From the NCBI RefSeq assembly GCF_024703995.1, contig NZ_JAMXQV010000004.1:186001-250000 (forward strand): 64,000 bases of DNA, in the 5' to 3' direction. A program made the position numbers and the translations under genes. The stretch is from Amycolatopsis iheyensis. GTDB lineage: Bacteria > Actinomycetota > Actinomycetes > Mycobacteriales > Pseudonocardiaceae. Numbering within the stretch: the first letter of the stretch is position 1; each line of letters begins with the position of its first letter. The notes under the pieces were generated by a model. It was not told the DNA's origin. It was given only the letters and a program-made list of their open reading frames with translations, and ran no database searches. Shown in pieces: positions 1 through 8,745 of the stretch.

Positions 1-560
1 CGAAGCCCGGCTTCGAGGGCGCGAAGTACGTCGCTTCGCCACCGCTGCGGGAGAAGTCGCACCAGGCCGACCTGTGGCGCGGGCTGCGGACCAACGACCT
101 GTCCGTGGTGTCCACCGACCACTGCCCCTTCTGCTTCAAGGACCAGAAGGAGCTGGGGCGTGGCGACTTCCGGGCCATCCCGAACGGGATGCCGGGTGTC
201 GAGCACCGGATGGACCTGCTGCACCAGGGCGTCGTCGCCGGCGAGCTGACGCTCGGCCGCTGGGTCGAGACGTGCTCGGCGACACCCGCGCGGATGTTCG
301 GGCTGTACCCGCGCAAGGGTGTCATCGCGGCGGGATCGGACGCGGACATCGTGATCTACGACCCCACGGCCAAGCAGACGCTGTCCGCGGAAACGCACCA
401 CATGAACGTGGACTACTCGGCGTACGAAGGGTTCGAGCTGACCGGCCGGGTGCACACCGTGCTGTCCCGCGGGCGCGTGGTCGTGTCGCCGGACGGGTTC
501 ACCGGGTCGACGTCGCACGGCAAGTTCCTGTCCCGCTCGCTGAACCAGTACCTGAACTGA
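1..560 (+). CDS. Dihydropyrimidinase, C-terminal part (5' end outside window)
   Basis: The reading frame is open from base 3 and ends at a TGA at 558-560, so about 185 C-terminal residues are present. The family is a cyclic amidohydrolase that opens dihydrouracil or hydantoin rings in reductive pyrimidine breakdown. Visible marks are the STDHCPF segment carrying the metal-site aspartate, followed by a glycine-rich loop (NGMPGVEHRMDLL) and the typical end of the barrel plus beta-sandwich (SDADIVIYDP). The next gene starts 7 bases downstream on the same strand, so the two are probably co-transcribed. Substrate range cannot be read from this fragment; allantoinase or D-hydantoinase activity are alternatives. 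Confidence 0.88.
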   Translation, partial: KPGFEGAKYVASPPLREKSHQADLWRGLRTNDLSVVSTDHCPFCFKDQKELGRGDFRAIPNGMPGVEHRMDLLHQGVVAGELTLGRWVETCSATPARMFGLYPRKGVIAAGSDADIVIYDPTAKQTLSAETHHMNVDYSAYEGFELTGRVHTVLSRGRVVVSPDGFTGSTSHGKFLSRSLNQYLN

Positions 561-567
561 GGACGCC

Positions 568-1566
568 ATGGACTTCGGGATCGTGCTGCAGACGGATCCG
601 CCCGCCCGGGACGTCGTGCGGCTGATGAAGGACGCCGAGGACGCCGGGTTCCGCTACGGCTGGACGTTCGACTCCTGCGTTCTGTGGCAGGAGCCGTTCG
701 TCATCTACTCGGCGATCCTCGCGGCCACGTCGTCCCTCGTGGTGGGGCCGATGGTGACCAGCCCCGGCACGCGCGACTGGTCGGTGATGGCGTCGACGTT
801 CGCCACGCTCAACGACATGTACGGCAACCGCACGGTCTGCGGCATCGGCCGCGGCGACTCCGCGCACCGCGTGGTCGGGAAGCCACCGTCCACTTTGGCC
901 ACGGTCCGCGACTGCATGCGGGTGGTGAAGGACCTCGCCGAAGGCCGCGCGGTGGAGATGAACGAGACCACCGTGCAGATCCCGTGGATCCGCAACGGCC
1001 ACCTCGAGATGTGGATGGCCGGCTACGGGCCGAAGGCGCTGAAGACGGTCGGAGAGCACGCCGACGGCTTCATCCTCCAGTGCGCGGACCCGGCGATCGC
1101 ACGCTGGACGATCGGCGCGGTCCGCGACGCGGCCCGGGCGGCGGGCCGCGACCCGGGTGGCATCACGATCTGCGTCGCGGCCCCGGCGTACGTCGGCGAA
1201 GACCTGCCGCACCAGCGCGAACAGCTGCGCTGGTTCGGCGGGATGGTCGGCAACCACGTCGCGGACCTGGTGGCGCGCTACGGCTCGTCGGGCGCGGTGC
1301 CGCGCGAGCTGACCGACTACATCCGCGAGCGGGAGGGCTACGACTACAGCCACCACGGCAAGGCGGGCAACCCGTCGACGGAGTTCGTCCCCGACGAGAT
1401 CGTCGACCGCTTCTGCCTGCTGGGCCCGCCTTCGGCGCACGTCGAACGGCTGCAGGAGCTGGCGGAGCTGGGCGTGGACCAGTTCTCGCTGTACCTGATG
1501 CACGACGACCGCGAGGCGACCCTGGCGTCCTACGGCGCGCAGATCATCCCGAAGCTCACCGCGTAG
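568..1566 (+). CDS. LLM-class flavin/F420-dependent oxidoreductase
   Basis: A 332-residue luciferase-like monooxygenase (LLM) family protein with a TIM-barrel fold. It resembles the F420-dependent subgroup commonly found beside dihydropyrimidinase (N-terminus MDFGIVLQTDPPA). Members use reduced F420 or FMN to reduce or oxygenate a small substrate. The ATG at 568 has a GAGGA ribosome-binding site and lies 7 bases after the dihydropyrimidinase stop, which points to a pyrimidine-catabolic operon. The cofactor is inferred from the family and the actinobacterial context. The gene is followed by a palindrome that probably ends the transcript. Confidence 0.85.
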   Translation: MDFGIVLQTDPPARDVVRLMKDAEDAGFRYGWTFDSCVLWQEPFVIYSAILAATSSLVVGPMVTSPGTRDWSVMASTFATLNDMYGNRTVCGIGRGDSAHRVVGKPPSTLATVRDCMRVVKDLAEGRAVEMNETTVQIPWIRNGHLEMWMAGYGPKALKTVGEHADGFILQCADPAIARWTIGAVRDAARAAGRDPGGITICVAAPAYVGEDLPHQREQLRWFGGMVGNHVADLVARYGSSGAVPRELTDYIREREGYDYSHHGKAGNPSTEFVPDEIVDRFCLLGPPSAHVERLQELAELGVDQFSLYLMHDDREATLASYGAQIIPKLTA

Positions 1567-1578
1567 GGCCCGCCCAAA

Positions 1579-1739
1579 CGCCCCAATGTGGCGTTGGGTG
1601 CGTCCAGCGCACCCAATGTGGCGTGGGGGGGGGGGGGGGGTCGGCCCCCCCCCCCCCCCCCGGGGGGGGGGGGGGGGGCCCCCCCCCCCCCCCGGGGGGG
1701 GGGGGGGGCCCCCCCCCCCCCCCACGCCACATTGGGGCG
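1579..1739. repeat. Intergenic palindrome containing alternating poly-G/poly-C blocks
   Basis: Outer inverted arms lie at 1579-1594 and 1724-1739 (CGCCCCAATGTGGCGT and its complement). An inner 9-bp hairpin, TTGGGTGCG/CGCACCCAA, lies at 1594-1616. Between 1625 and 1723 the sequence is almost only homopolymer: G16, a TCGG spacer, C17, G17, C15, G15, C15. The same palindrome family, without homopolymers, occurs at 21069-21157. The element lies between two plus-strand genes and could act as a terminator. The homopolymers look like failed base calling through a strong hairpin rather than natural DNA. Confidence 0.85.
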
Positions 1740-1827
1740 CATGGGGCCCGCGGTGAGGTTCGCCCTACCCCGGTTCCGGGGGTGCGCACCAGCGCGCCCC
1801 CGGTCCCGGCGGCGGGACCATCGGAGC

Positions 1828-3273
1828 ATGAACTTTCCGAAACTCCGTGCTGCGCTGGCTCTGGGGGCCGCCGCGGGTGTGGTGGCGTTGAGCGCGCCCG
1901 CAGCAGAGGCGGGCTCCGCCGGAATCGTCTGGGAATCCGCGTGCGCCACCGGATACCAGTGTGGCCACCTCGACGTCCCGATGTCCTATCAGGACCCTTC
2001 CGCCGGCACCGTGTCGATCGCCGTCGGCCGGCTGCCCGCCACCGACCAGGCCCACAAGCTGGGCACCATCTTCTACAACCCCGGCGGACCCGGCTCGTCC
2101 GGCCGCCTCGCGCCCGCGTTGACACCTTTCCTGCACGAGCGTTACGACATCGTCGGGTTCGACCCGCGCGGTGTCGGCGCCAGCTCGAAGATCCACTGCT
2201 TCACCGATCCTTCGCAACTCGAGGTGCTGCAACGGGCGCTCGGCACTTTCCCGTTGACGCGCGCGGCCGAACAACAGCAGATCGCGGACACGAAGACCGT
2301 CACCGACCTCTGCGAGCAGAACGGAGGACCGCTCGCGAACCACTTATCGACCGGCACCATCGCCCGCGATCTCGACCGGCTGCGGGCGGCGTTCGGCGAA
2401 CAGAAGCTGCGGTACTACGGGAAGTCGTACGGCACTTACCTCGGTGAGACCTACGCCAACCTGTTCCCCGGCCGCGTCGGCTCGCTGGCGCTCGACGCCG
2501 TCGACGACCCGATGCGCTGGGCGAGCGGCACCGGCCCGATGAGCTACCGCCTGCGCGGCTACGAAGACGGCCCGCGTGCCATCCAGTCCTTTTTGGACGC
2601 CTGCGCGGCGCGCTGCCCCTTCGACTACAACGCGATCCTCGACCGCCTCGAAGCCGGCCCGATCACGGTGACGGACACCGCGGGCCAGCAGGTCGTCGTC
2701 ACCTACCAGAGCGCGATCGCGCAGATCCACGACTACCTGACCGACGCCCAGGCCGCGCCACAGCTGGCGGCGTTCCTCCAGGCACTGGCGGACCCCGCGT
2801 CCCGAGCGCCGGTGTCCGCGGGTGGCCTGCCGGACGTCGACTCCCTGCTGGGCGGCGGCGCCACGCTCTGCTCGGACGCGGCGAACCCGCGTGATCCGGC
2901 CGTGTGGTGGGACTACGCCCGGCGCGCGGACCAGGTCGGCCGCGGCTTCGGCCGGTACGACGTCTACAAGACGCTGCCGTGTGCGACCTGGGACGTCGCC
3001 GACACCGGCCGGTACGCGGGTCCGTGGAACCGGCCGACCGCGCCGGTGCTGCTGCTCGCCAACCGCCAGGGTGACTTGGAAACACCGTATGCCGGGGCGC
3101 AGCGGACCGAAAAGCTGCTCGGCAACGCCCGCCTGCTCACCCTCGACACGTACGGCCACGGTTCGCGGGGCAAGAGCGCGTGCGTCGACGCCTGGCTCGA
3201 CCGCTACTTCGCGGCCGGTTCGGTGCCGGCCCGGGGCACGGTCTGCGCACCGGACCGGGGCCCCTTCGACTGA
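1828..3273 (+). CDS. Secreted alpha/beta hydrolase, tripeptidyl-aminopeptidase-like
   Basis: A 481-residue exported hydrolase. Residues 1-28 form a signal peptide (charged start, AALALGAAAGVVAL core, cleavage near AEAG). An alpha/beta-hydrolase fold follows with the oxyanion region FYNPGGPGSSG, FDPRGVG, and the nucleophile elbow GKSYG. The C-terminus has the TAP-like domain, with an NRQGDLETPY segment and a histidine in TYGHGS that may complete the triad. Streptomyces relatives (SlpD/SlpE, Tap) cleave tripeptides from protein N-termini. The ATG at 1828 was chosen because earlier in-frame starts lie inside the repeat and would disrupt the signal peptide. Its 3' end overlaps the convergent flavoenzyme gene by 70 bases. 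Confidence 0.87.
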   Translation: MNFPKLRAALALGAAAGVVALSAPAAEAGSAGIVWESACATGYQCGHLDVPMSYQDPSAGTVSIAVGRLPATDQAHKLGTIFYNPGGPGSSGRLAPALTPFLHERYDIVGFDPRGVGASSKIHCFTDPSQLEVLQRALGTFPLTRAAEQQQIADTKTVTDLCEQNGGPLANHLSTGTIARDLDRLRAAFGEQKLRYYGKSYGTYLGETYANLFPGRVGSLALDAVDDPMRWASGTGPMSYRLRGYEDGPRAIQSFLDACAARCPFDYNAILDRLEAGPITVTDTAGQQVVVTYQSAIAQIHDYLTDAQAAPQLAAFLQALADPASRAPVSAGGLPDVDSLLGGGATLCSDAANPRDPAVWWDYARRADQVGRGFGRYDVYKTLPCATWDVADTGRYAGPWNRPTAPVLLLANRQGDLETPYAGAQRTEKLLGNARLLTLDTYGHGSRGKSACVDAWLDRYFAAGSVPARGTVCAPDRGPFD

Positions 3274-4466
3274 AGGTAGGCCATCGCCGCTTCGGGATCC
3301 CCGAGCCAGCCTTCGTAGTCGGCCGGGTTCTCGAAGAGGTGCGCGAACCGGTGGGCCACTTCGGGAACGCGTTGCGCGGTGTCCAAAGTGGCCAGCACGT
3401 GGTCCGGCGGCGGGGCCAGGAGGTCGTTGGTGAAGCGCGTGGCGTGCCGGGCGTGCTGCCAGTAGCGGGCGAAGGCGGCGTGCATGAACTCTTCGTCGAA
3501 CGGCCGGTCGGCGCGCTCGACGATGGCGTCCTGGTAGGCCCGGGCCGCGCGGGCGGCCATGTTGGCGCCCTGGCCGCCGACCGGGTCGTTGGTCACCGCG
3601 GTGTCGCCCATCGCGAGGACCTTCGCCCCGGACGGCAGGGTGCCGACCGGGTGGCGCACGACCGGCGTGATCCGGCCGTGCAGCAGTTCGGTCGGCGCCG
3701 CCGGGTGGGCGTTGTCGAGCAGTGCGGCCTGCCACGGGTAGTGCGTGCGCAGGAGCTCGCGGGCGGTCTCGTAGTGCTGGTCGACGTCGGTGACGCCGTC
3801 CCAGACGTCGGTCGGGCCGCCCGGGTGGCCGAAGAAGCCGATGCCGTGCACGGGGCCGTGGACCGAGAGCACGGGCAGCAGGAAGAACTCGCCGGCCGGG
3901 GCCATGCCGAAGGTGAGGCCGGGCACGGCGTCGAGCGTGCCGGCGACGTAGAGGATGCCGATGGCGCGCTGCGGTTCGCGGTAGGGCGAGCGGTCGTCGT
4001 CGCGCGGGAAGAGCGCGTCGAACTGCGGCCCGCGCCCGGCGGCGACGATGAGCAGGTCGACCTCGCGAGCGTGTTCGTCGAGATCGGCCGGAGTGACACG
4101 GCCAATCCAGGTGTCACCACCCAGGCGATCGAACTCCGCCATCCAGTCGGCGACCTTGACCCGCTGGTCGACGGACTGCGCGGGCCGGTCGAGGGCGGCG
4201 CGCCAGGCGATGGCGGGCGCCACGCCTTCACCGGCGGCGGCGAAGTCGACCTCACCGATGGGCGGGGCCGCCCAGAAGTCGATGCCGAGCTCGCGTTCCC
4301 GCTGGAGGGCGGGCTGGAAGACGCACTGGTTGGAGACGAGCCGGCCGCCCCGCACGTCTTCGGCGGCACGCTCGGCGAAGACGGTGACGTCGTAACCGAG
4401 TTGCCGCAGCCCGATGCCGAGGACGAGCCCCGCTTGCCCCGCTCCGACGATCCCGATCCGCCGCAT
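3204..4466 (-). CDS. Styrene/indole monooxygenase-like FAD enzyme (StyA family)
   Basis: A 420-residue single-component-type flavoprotein. It begins with a Rossmann dinucleotide motif (GIVGAGQAGLVLG) and has a second FAD motif, GDTAVTNDPVGGQG, near residue 300. The segment SNQCVFQPALQ matches the substrate-binding region of styrene monooxygenases. Known members epoxidise styrene or oxidise indole with FADH2 supplied by a separate reductase (StyB); no such reductase gene is nearby. The ATG at 4466 directly precedes the Rossmann motif; longer in-frame starts run into the divergent gene's promoter. The true substrate is unknown. Confidence 0.8.
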   Translation of the reverse strand: MRRIGIVGAGQAGLVLGIGLRQLGYDVTVFAERAAEDVRGGRLVSNQCVFQPALQRERELGIDFWAAPPIGEVDFAAAGEGVAPAIAWRAALDRPAQSVDQRVKVADWMAEFDRLGGDTWIGRVTPADLDEHAREVDLLIVAAGRGPQFDALFPRDDDRSPYREPQRAIGILYVAGTLDAVPGLTFGMAPAGEFFLLPVLSVHGPVHGIGFFGHPGGPTDVWDGVTDVDQHYETARELLRTHYPWQAALLDNAHPAAPTELLHGRITPVVRHPVGTLPSGAKVLAMGDTAVTNDPVGGQGANMAARAARAYQDAIVERADRPFDEEFMHAAFARYWQHARHATRFTNDLLAPPPDHVLATLDTAQRVPEVAHRFAHLFENPADYEGWLGDPEAAMAYLQSKGPRSGAQTVPRAGTEPAAK

Positions 4467-4558
4467 GGCCGCCCCTCCCCCGGAAAACCCTTTGCTGCCA
4501 ACGTACTCGTTTTCGGCAAACGGGCACCGCCCGATCGGGCGGCCGCTAGGGTGGGCCG

Positions 4559-5134
4559 GTGACGGAACCACCGAAGGGATTCGACCGCACACTCCTCCTC
4601 CGCGACGGCCGCCGGGTCCGGGTCCGCCCCCTCACCCCGGCCGACGCCCCGGAGCTGGGCGAAGCGATCCGCAACGCGGACCCGGAGACGCTGCGCAGAC
4701 GGTTCTGCGGCTCGGCCCCCAGGGTGACGCCGAAGTTGCTGGAACGCCTGACGGTGCTGGACTACGAGCGCCGGTTCGCCCTGGTGGCCCGTGCCCTGGA
4801 GGGCCCGGGGGTGGCGGTGGCCCGCTACGAGGCAACGGGCCGGCGCATGGCGGAGGTGGCGATCGCGGTGGCCCCGGGCTGGCGCCGGGTAGGGCTGGCG
4901 TCGGCCCTGCTGCACATGCTGGGGCTGGCGGCACTGGAGCGAGGCTTCGACCGCTTCACGGCGGTGTATTCGGCGGACAACCGTCCGGTGGCGGAGCTGA
5001 TGGACTACGCGCGTGGGCGCAAGGTGATCGCGGAGGGGGTGGCGGAGGCGGAGGTCCGGCTGCGGGACCACCCGGAGGCGCCGCCCGTGGTCGTCTCGGA
5101 GCCGGCTTTTTCGTTTTTTCAGCGGAGTCCGTAA
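4559..5134 (+). CDS. GNAT-family N-acetyltransferase
   Basis: A 191-residue protein starting at GTG 4559, 92 bases from the divergent flavoenzyme start. The pattern RLLTPADAPEL-like start (here VRPLTPADAPELGEAI), a central AEVAIAVAPGWRRVGLASALL segment resembling the acetyl-CoA pyrophosphate loop, and later strand/helix elements fit GCN5-related acetyltransferases. The loop reads WRRVGLA, close to the canonical R/Q-x-x-G-x-G/A. The acceptor substrate cannot be predicted. Similar proteins in actinomycetes are often annotated only as acetyltransferase and some regulate enzymes by lysine acetylation. Confidence 0.75.
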   Translation: MTEPPKGFDRTLLLRDGRRVRVRPLTPADAPELGEAIRNADPETLRRRFCGSAPRVTPKLLERLTVLDYERRFALVARALEGPGVAVARYEATGRRMAEVAIAVAPGWRRVGLASALLHMLGLAALERGFDRFTAVYSADNRPVAELMDYARGRKVIAEGVAEAEVRLRDHPEAPPVVVSEPAFSFFQRSP

Positions 5135-5198
5135 CAACGCGGGCGAGCGCACCGATCCAGGCCGGGCACCTCGTTCCCCGCAACAGAACGGCACCGGT

Positions 5199-6313
5199 AT
5201 GGACATCGCGGAGCGCGCCCAGGCACTCGCCCTGAAGATCCGCAAGCACAAGGACGGCATCGAGACCGAAGAGGCGACGAAGAACGCCTTCGTGATGCCG
5301 TTCATCAGCACCGTTCTCGGGTACGACGTGTTCAACCCGGCCGAGGTGATCCCCGAGTTCACCGCGGACGTGGGCGAGGCGAGAAGATCGACTACGCGAT
5401 CGTGCACGACGGCCAGGTGCAGGTGCTGGTCGAGGCCAAGAAGATCAACGACCCGCTCCGCCTCGAGCACGCGTCGCAGCTCTTCCGCTACTTCGCCGTC
5501 ACGAACGCCCGGATCGCGATCCTGACCAACGGCCAGGTGTACGAGTTCTACACCGACCTCGAGGCGCCGAACCGGATGGACGCCAAGCCGTTCCTGGTCC
5601 TGGACTTCGCCGACATCGACGACACTCTCCTGCCCGAACTCGCCAAGCTCACCAAGGAGTCCTTCGACCTCGACTCGGTCATCAGCGCCGCCGGCGAGCT
5701 CAAGTACATCGGCCAGCTCAAGCGCATCCTCGCGGCGCAGTTCAAAGAACCCGAGGACGAATGGGTGAAGTTCCTGACGACGCGGGTCTACGAGGGCGCG
5801 TTCACCCAGCGGGTCCGGGAGCAGTTCGGCCCGCTGGTGGCCAAGGCGACGAGCCAGTTCCTGAACGAGCAGGTCAACGACCGGCTGAAGAGCGCGCTCG
5901 GCGGGCCCGACTCCTACGTCAGCGTGTCGGCCGGCACGCCGCAACCCGAGCAGCCGCAGCCTGCCGCCGAAACCGCCGAAGTCCCCGAAGGCGAGCGCGT
6001 CGTCACGACCGAGGAGGAGCTCGAGGGCTACCGGATCGTCCGCGCGATCGTCTGCGCCGACGTGCCGGCCGCCCGGGTCGCGGCCCGGGACACCCAGACC
6101 TACTTCGGTGTCCTCCTCGACGACAACAACCGCAAGCCGATCGCGCGGTTGTGGTTCAACCGGTCGAAGAAGTACCTCGGCGTGTTCGACGAGAACAAAG
6201 CCGAAACCCGGCTGCCGATCACGAGTGTCGAGGACATCTACCAGCACGCCGGGCACCTGCGGGCCACGGTGGCGAGGTACCTGAGCCCCGCTCAGTCCAC
6301 CAGCGCCTGGTAG
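5199..6313 (+). pseudogene. Solitary HsdR N-terminal-domain protein, frameshifted
   Basis: The first frame (5199-~5377) encodes a type I restriction HsdR-N-like start (TEEATKNAFVMPFISTVLGYD, EFTADVG). The family then continues with a TKKGEK-type segment, but here reading switches to a second frame near 5376-5378 (GEKIDYAIVHDG) and runs to the stop at 6313 with the nuclease-like VLVEAKK, SQLFRYF, LTNG and FYTDLE blocks. About 7 bases appear lost relative to the family pattern. The C-terminal part (LDDNNRKPIARLWFN) is present. Such stand-alone proteins have no helicase or hsdM/hsdS partner and their role is unknown. Either the gene is broken or there is a sequencing error; the rest of the frame is intact, so decay would be recent. 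Confidence 0.75.
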
Positions 6314-7515
6314 ACCAGCTGCCTCAGCTGCGGCCTCAGCCGATAAGTACTCGACGGCAACAGCTGCGTGTAGAACCCGACGGTCAGATCCTCATCCGGA
6401 TCCACCCAAAAAGCGGTGGAAGCCGCCCCGCCCCAGGCGAACTCTCCCGCCGAAGACAGCGTCCGTGCCTTCACCGGGTCCTCCAGCACCGAGAAGCCCA
6501 GCCCGAACCCGTGCCCGTCGAACGGCATCTCCGCGAACAACGGGCGGCCGAAGGCCTCCAGGTCCACGTGGCCCGGCAGGTGGTTGCTCGCCATCAGCGC
6601 CACCGTGCGCGGGGACAGCAACCGCACGCCGTCGAGTTCTCCGCCCCGCACCAGCATCTCCGTGAACCGCCAGTAGTCCGAGGCCGACGACACCAGGCCG
6701 CCGCCGCCCAGGAAGCAGTCCGGGCGGGATGTGCCCAGCTTGCCGAACGCGTCGTTGCGGACCGCGCGACCGGAAGACGCCACGTACAACGCAGCCAGGC
6801 GCGAAAGGGAAGAAGCCACGAAGCCCGTGTCCGTCATGCCCAGCGGCGTGAAGATCCGCGACGACAGGAACTCGTCCAGCGGCAGCCCCGACACGACCTC
6901 GACGAGCCGGCCGAGGACGTCCGTCGCCACCGAATAGTTCCACTCCGCTCCCGGCTGGAACAGCAGCGGCAGCGAAGCCCACTGCTCGCAGCACCCGGCC
7001 AGGTCCAGGCCCGGCGGTGTGCCCCACTCGTGGCCGGCCGCGCGGTACATCGCGTCCACCGGGTGGCCGTGGTGGAAGCCGTAGGTCAGGCCCGCCGTGT
7101 GGGTCAGCAGGTGCCACACGCGAATCGGTGCGCGGGCCGGCTCGGTCAGCGGCGCCAGGGCCGACCCCTTGACGAACACCCGCGGCGCTGCGAACTCCGG
7201 CAGCCACCGCGAGATCGGGTCGTCCAGCTCCAGCAGGCCCTCTTCGGCCAGCATCATCGCCGCGACCGACGTGATCGGCTTCGTCATCGAGAAGATCCGC
7301 CACAGCGTGTCGGTCTCCACCGGGAGCCCGGCTTCGACGTCGCGGTGCCCGCCGCGGCCGACGTGCACGATCCGGCCGTGCCTGCTCACCACCGCCAGCC
7401 AGCCCGGCAACCGGCCGTCCTCGACGTACCGGTCGAAATGGGTGTCCAGCCGGGCGAGCCGGTCCGCGTCGAAGCCGGCTTCGGCCGGGTCGACGTCCAC
7501 CTTCAGTTCTGCCAT
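6292..7515 (-). CDS. Serine hydrolase, beta-lactamase/esterase class C family
   Basis: A 407-residue protein of the class C beta-lactamase/EstB fold. The SxxK motif with nucleophilic serine is SMTK at about residue 78, and the second motif is YSV (YxN-like) in the WNYSVATDVLG segment. A WGGAAS stretch near the C-terminus takes the place of KTG. Relatives are mostly esterases, D-amino-acid peptidases or enzymes such as LovD rather than true beta-lactamases. There is no signal peptide, so it is probably cytoplasmic. Its end overlaps the convergent HsdR-N gene by 22 bases. The substrate is unknown. Confidence 0.85.
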   Translation of the reverse strand: MAELKVDVDPAEAGFDADRLARLDTHFDRYVEDGRLPGWLAVVSRHGRIVHVGRGGHRDVEAGLPVETDTLWRIFSMTKPITSVAAMMLAEEGLLELDDPISRWLPEFAAPRVFVKGSALAPLTEPARAPIRVWHLLTHTAGLTYGFHHGHPVDAMYRAAGHEWGTPPGLDLAGCCEQWASLPLLFQPGAEWNYSVATDVLGRLVEVVSGLPLDEFLSSRIFTPLGMTDTGFVASSLSRLAALYVASSGRAVRNDAFGKLGTSRPDCFLGGGGLVSSASDYWRFTEMLVRGGELDGVRLLSPRTVALMASNHLPGHVDLEAFGRPLFAEMPFDGHGFGLGFSVLEDPVKARTLSSAGEFAWGGAASTAFWVDPDEDLTVGFYTQLLPSSTYRLRPQLRQLVYQALVD

Positions 7516-7524
7516 CCCGCGAGG

Positions 7525-8337
7525 TTACTTTTCGCGCGCCCGTTCGGCCGCTTTCTCCTCGCGCCAGGCCTCGTCGTTCTTCCCGACGCGCCAGTACCCC
7601 GAAATCGACAGCAGGTCGCGGCGCATCCCGCGCTCGTCGAGCAGGTACCGCCGCACGTCGCGGACGAACCCCGCTTCCCCGTGCACGAACGCCTGGACCA
7701 CGCCGTCGCGCCACTCCAGCGCGCGCACCGCCGCAGCGACGTCGCCGCCCGCCGACCGGTGCAGCCACGTGATCTGCGCGTCGGCCTTCGTCACCAGGGC
7801 CTGTTCCTCGTCGGCGTTCTCGACCAGGATCACGGCCTGCGCCGGGACACCCGCCGGCAGCGCTTCGAGCGACGCCGCGATGGCCGGCAACGCGCTTTCG
7901 TCCCCGGCCAGCAGGTGCCAGTCCGCCTCGGCGCCGGGCGCGTAGGCACCGCCCGGCCCCGACAGCAGCAGCTCGTCGCCCGGCTGAGCGGACGCGGCCC
8001 ACGGGCCGGCGATGCCCTCGTCGCCGTGGTGGACGAAGTCGAAGGTCAGCTCGCCGGCCTGCGGGTCGAACGCCCGGACGGTGTAGGAGCGCATCCGCGG
8101 CCAGTGCTCGCGCGGCAGCGTGGCCCGGCACTCCTGGACGTCGAACGGCTCCGGGTACTCGACGCCCGGCACCTTGAACAGCACCTTGACGTACGCGTCG
8201 GTGAACGCGTTGGGCGTGAAATCGGCGATGCCGTCGCCGCCCGCGACGATCCGGATCATGTGCGGGGTGAGCCGCTCGGTGCGCAGCACCCGCAGCCGCA
8301 CCGCGGGACGCCCGGACCGACGGGGTGCTTCAGCCAT
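7525..8337 (-). CDS. Siderophore-interacting protein (FAD-dependent ferric-siderophore reductase)
   Basis: A 270-residue SIP/ViuB-family reductase that frees iron from imported ferric siderophores in the cytoplasm. The N-terminal FAD-binding barrel shows the RMRSYTVRAFD motif, followed by a glycine-rich GPGGAYAP turn and a C-terminal NAD(P)H-binding domain (LLAGDESALPA). ATG 8337 is preceded by GGAG at a 6-base spacing; an upstream GTG at 8361 would overlap the iron box and is less likely. The serine hydrolase gene follows after 9 bases and could be co-transcribed. Iron control is inferred from the IdeR-like site just upstream. Confidence 0.88.
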   Translation of the reverse strand: MAEAPRRSGRPAVRLRVLRTERLTPHMIRIVAGGDGIADFTPNAFTDAYVKVLFKVPGVEYPEPFDVQECRATLPREHWPRMRSYTVRAFDPQAGELTFDFVHHGDEGIAGPWAASAQPGDELLLSGPGGAYAPGAEADWHLLAGDESALPAIAASLEALPAGVPAQAVILVENADEEQALVTKADAQITWLHRSAGGDVAAAVRALEWRDGVVQAFVHGEAGFVRDVRRYLLDERGMRRDLLSISGYWRVGKNDEAWREEKAAERAREK

Positions 8338-8360
8338 CGACAACTCCAACGCAGATTCCA

Positions 8361-8379
8361 CGCACTAAGCCTTACCTAA
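8361..8379 (-). promoter_or_regulatory. IdeR/DtxR-like iron box
   Basis: Read on the minus strand the site begins TTAGGTAAGGCTTA, matching the left half and centre of the IdeR/DtxR consensus (TTAGGTTAGGCTAACC); the right half is poor. It lies 24-42 bases upstream of the siderophore-interacting protein start, where iron-dependent repressors normally bind. Repression by iron-loaded IdeR is inferred, not shown. Confidence 0.55.
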
Positions 8380-8385
8380 CTCAGC

Positions 8386-8745
8386 CTACGCGCCGACGCC
8401 ACCGCCCTCCTTCCCGCACGTGACTAGTTCCTCGAGCAGCCGGGCAAAAGCGACAGCCGTCCGCGCCCGGAAGCCGATGAAGAAGCGGTTGGCCGGCGGG
8501 ACACCCCAGCGGCCCCAGGACGCGGCGTTGACCACGCGGTGCTCGACGCGCGCCCCCGCCGGGTCGGCCGTGACGCGGTATTCGCCGCGGTACCACCAGC
8601 CGCCCTGCACCGCGAGGAACCCCCGCTCGCGGTCGACCTCCGTCCGCATCGGGTACGGCCCCCCGGTCACCCGCCGCAGGACCTCCTCGAACACTTCCGC
8701 GGGCGGCCGCGCGACGACCCCCGACACCTCCGCAAGCGTTTTCAC
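8386..8745 (-). CDS. SRPBCC-like small protein
   Basis: A 119-residue protein starting at GTG 8745, which overlaps the TGA of the upstream SnoaL-like gene in a GTGA junction and so is probably translationally coupled to it. The start VKTLAEVSGVVARPPAEVFEEVL and a later hydrophobic C-terminal helix with FARLLEELV fit the START/SRPBCC lipid-binding fold (Polyketide_cyc2-like), used by many ligand-binding proteins. No catalytic residues can be assigned. The ligand is unknown. Confidence 0.65.
   Translation of the reverse strand: MKTLAEVSGVVARPPAEVFEEVLRRVTGGPYPMRTEVDRERGFLAVQGGWWYRGEYRVTADPAGARVEHRVVNAASWGRWGVPPANRFFIGFRARTAVAFARLLEELVTCGKEGGGVGA

Noticed and set aside
1588..1827. Extended start of the secreted hydrolase inside the repeat
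   Set aside because: The extra residues are glycine/proline homopolymer from the palindrome and would abolish the signal peptide; ATG 1828 fits the family.
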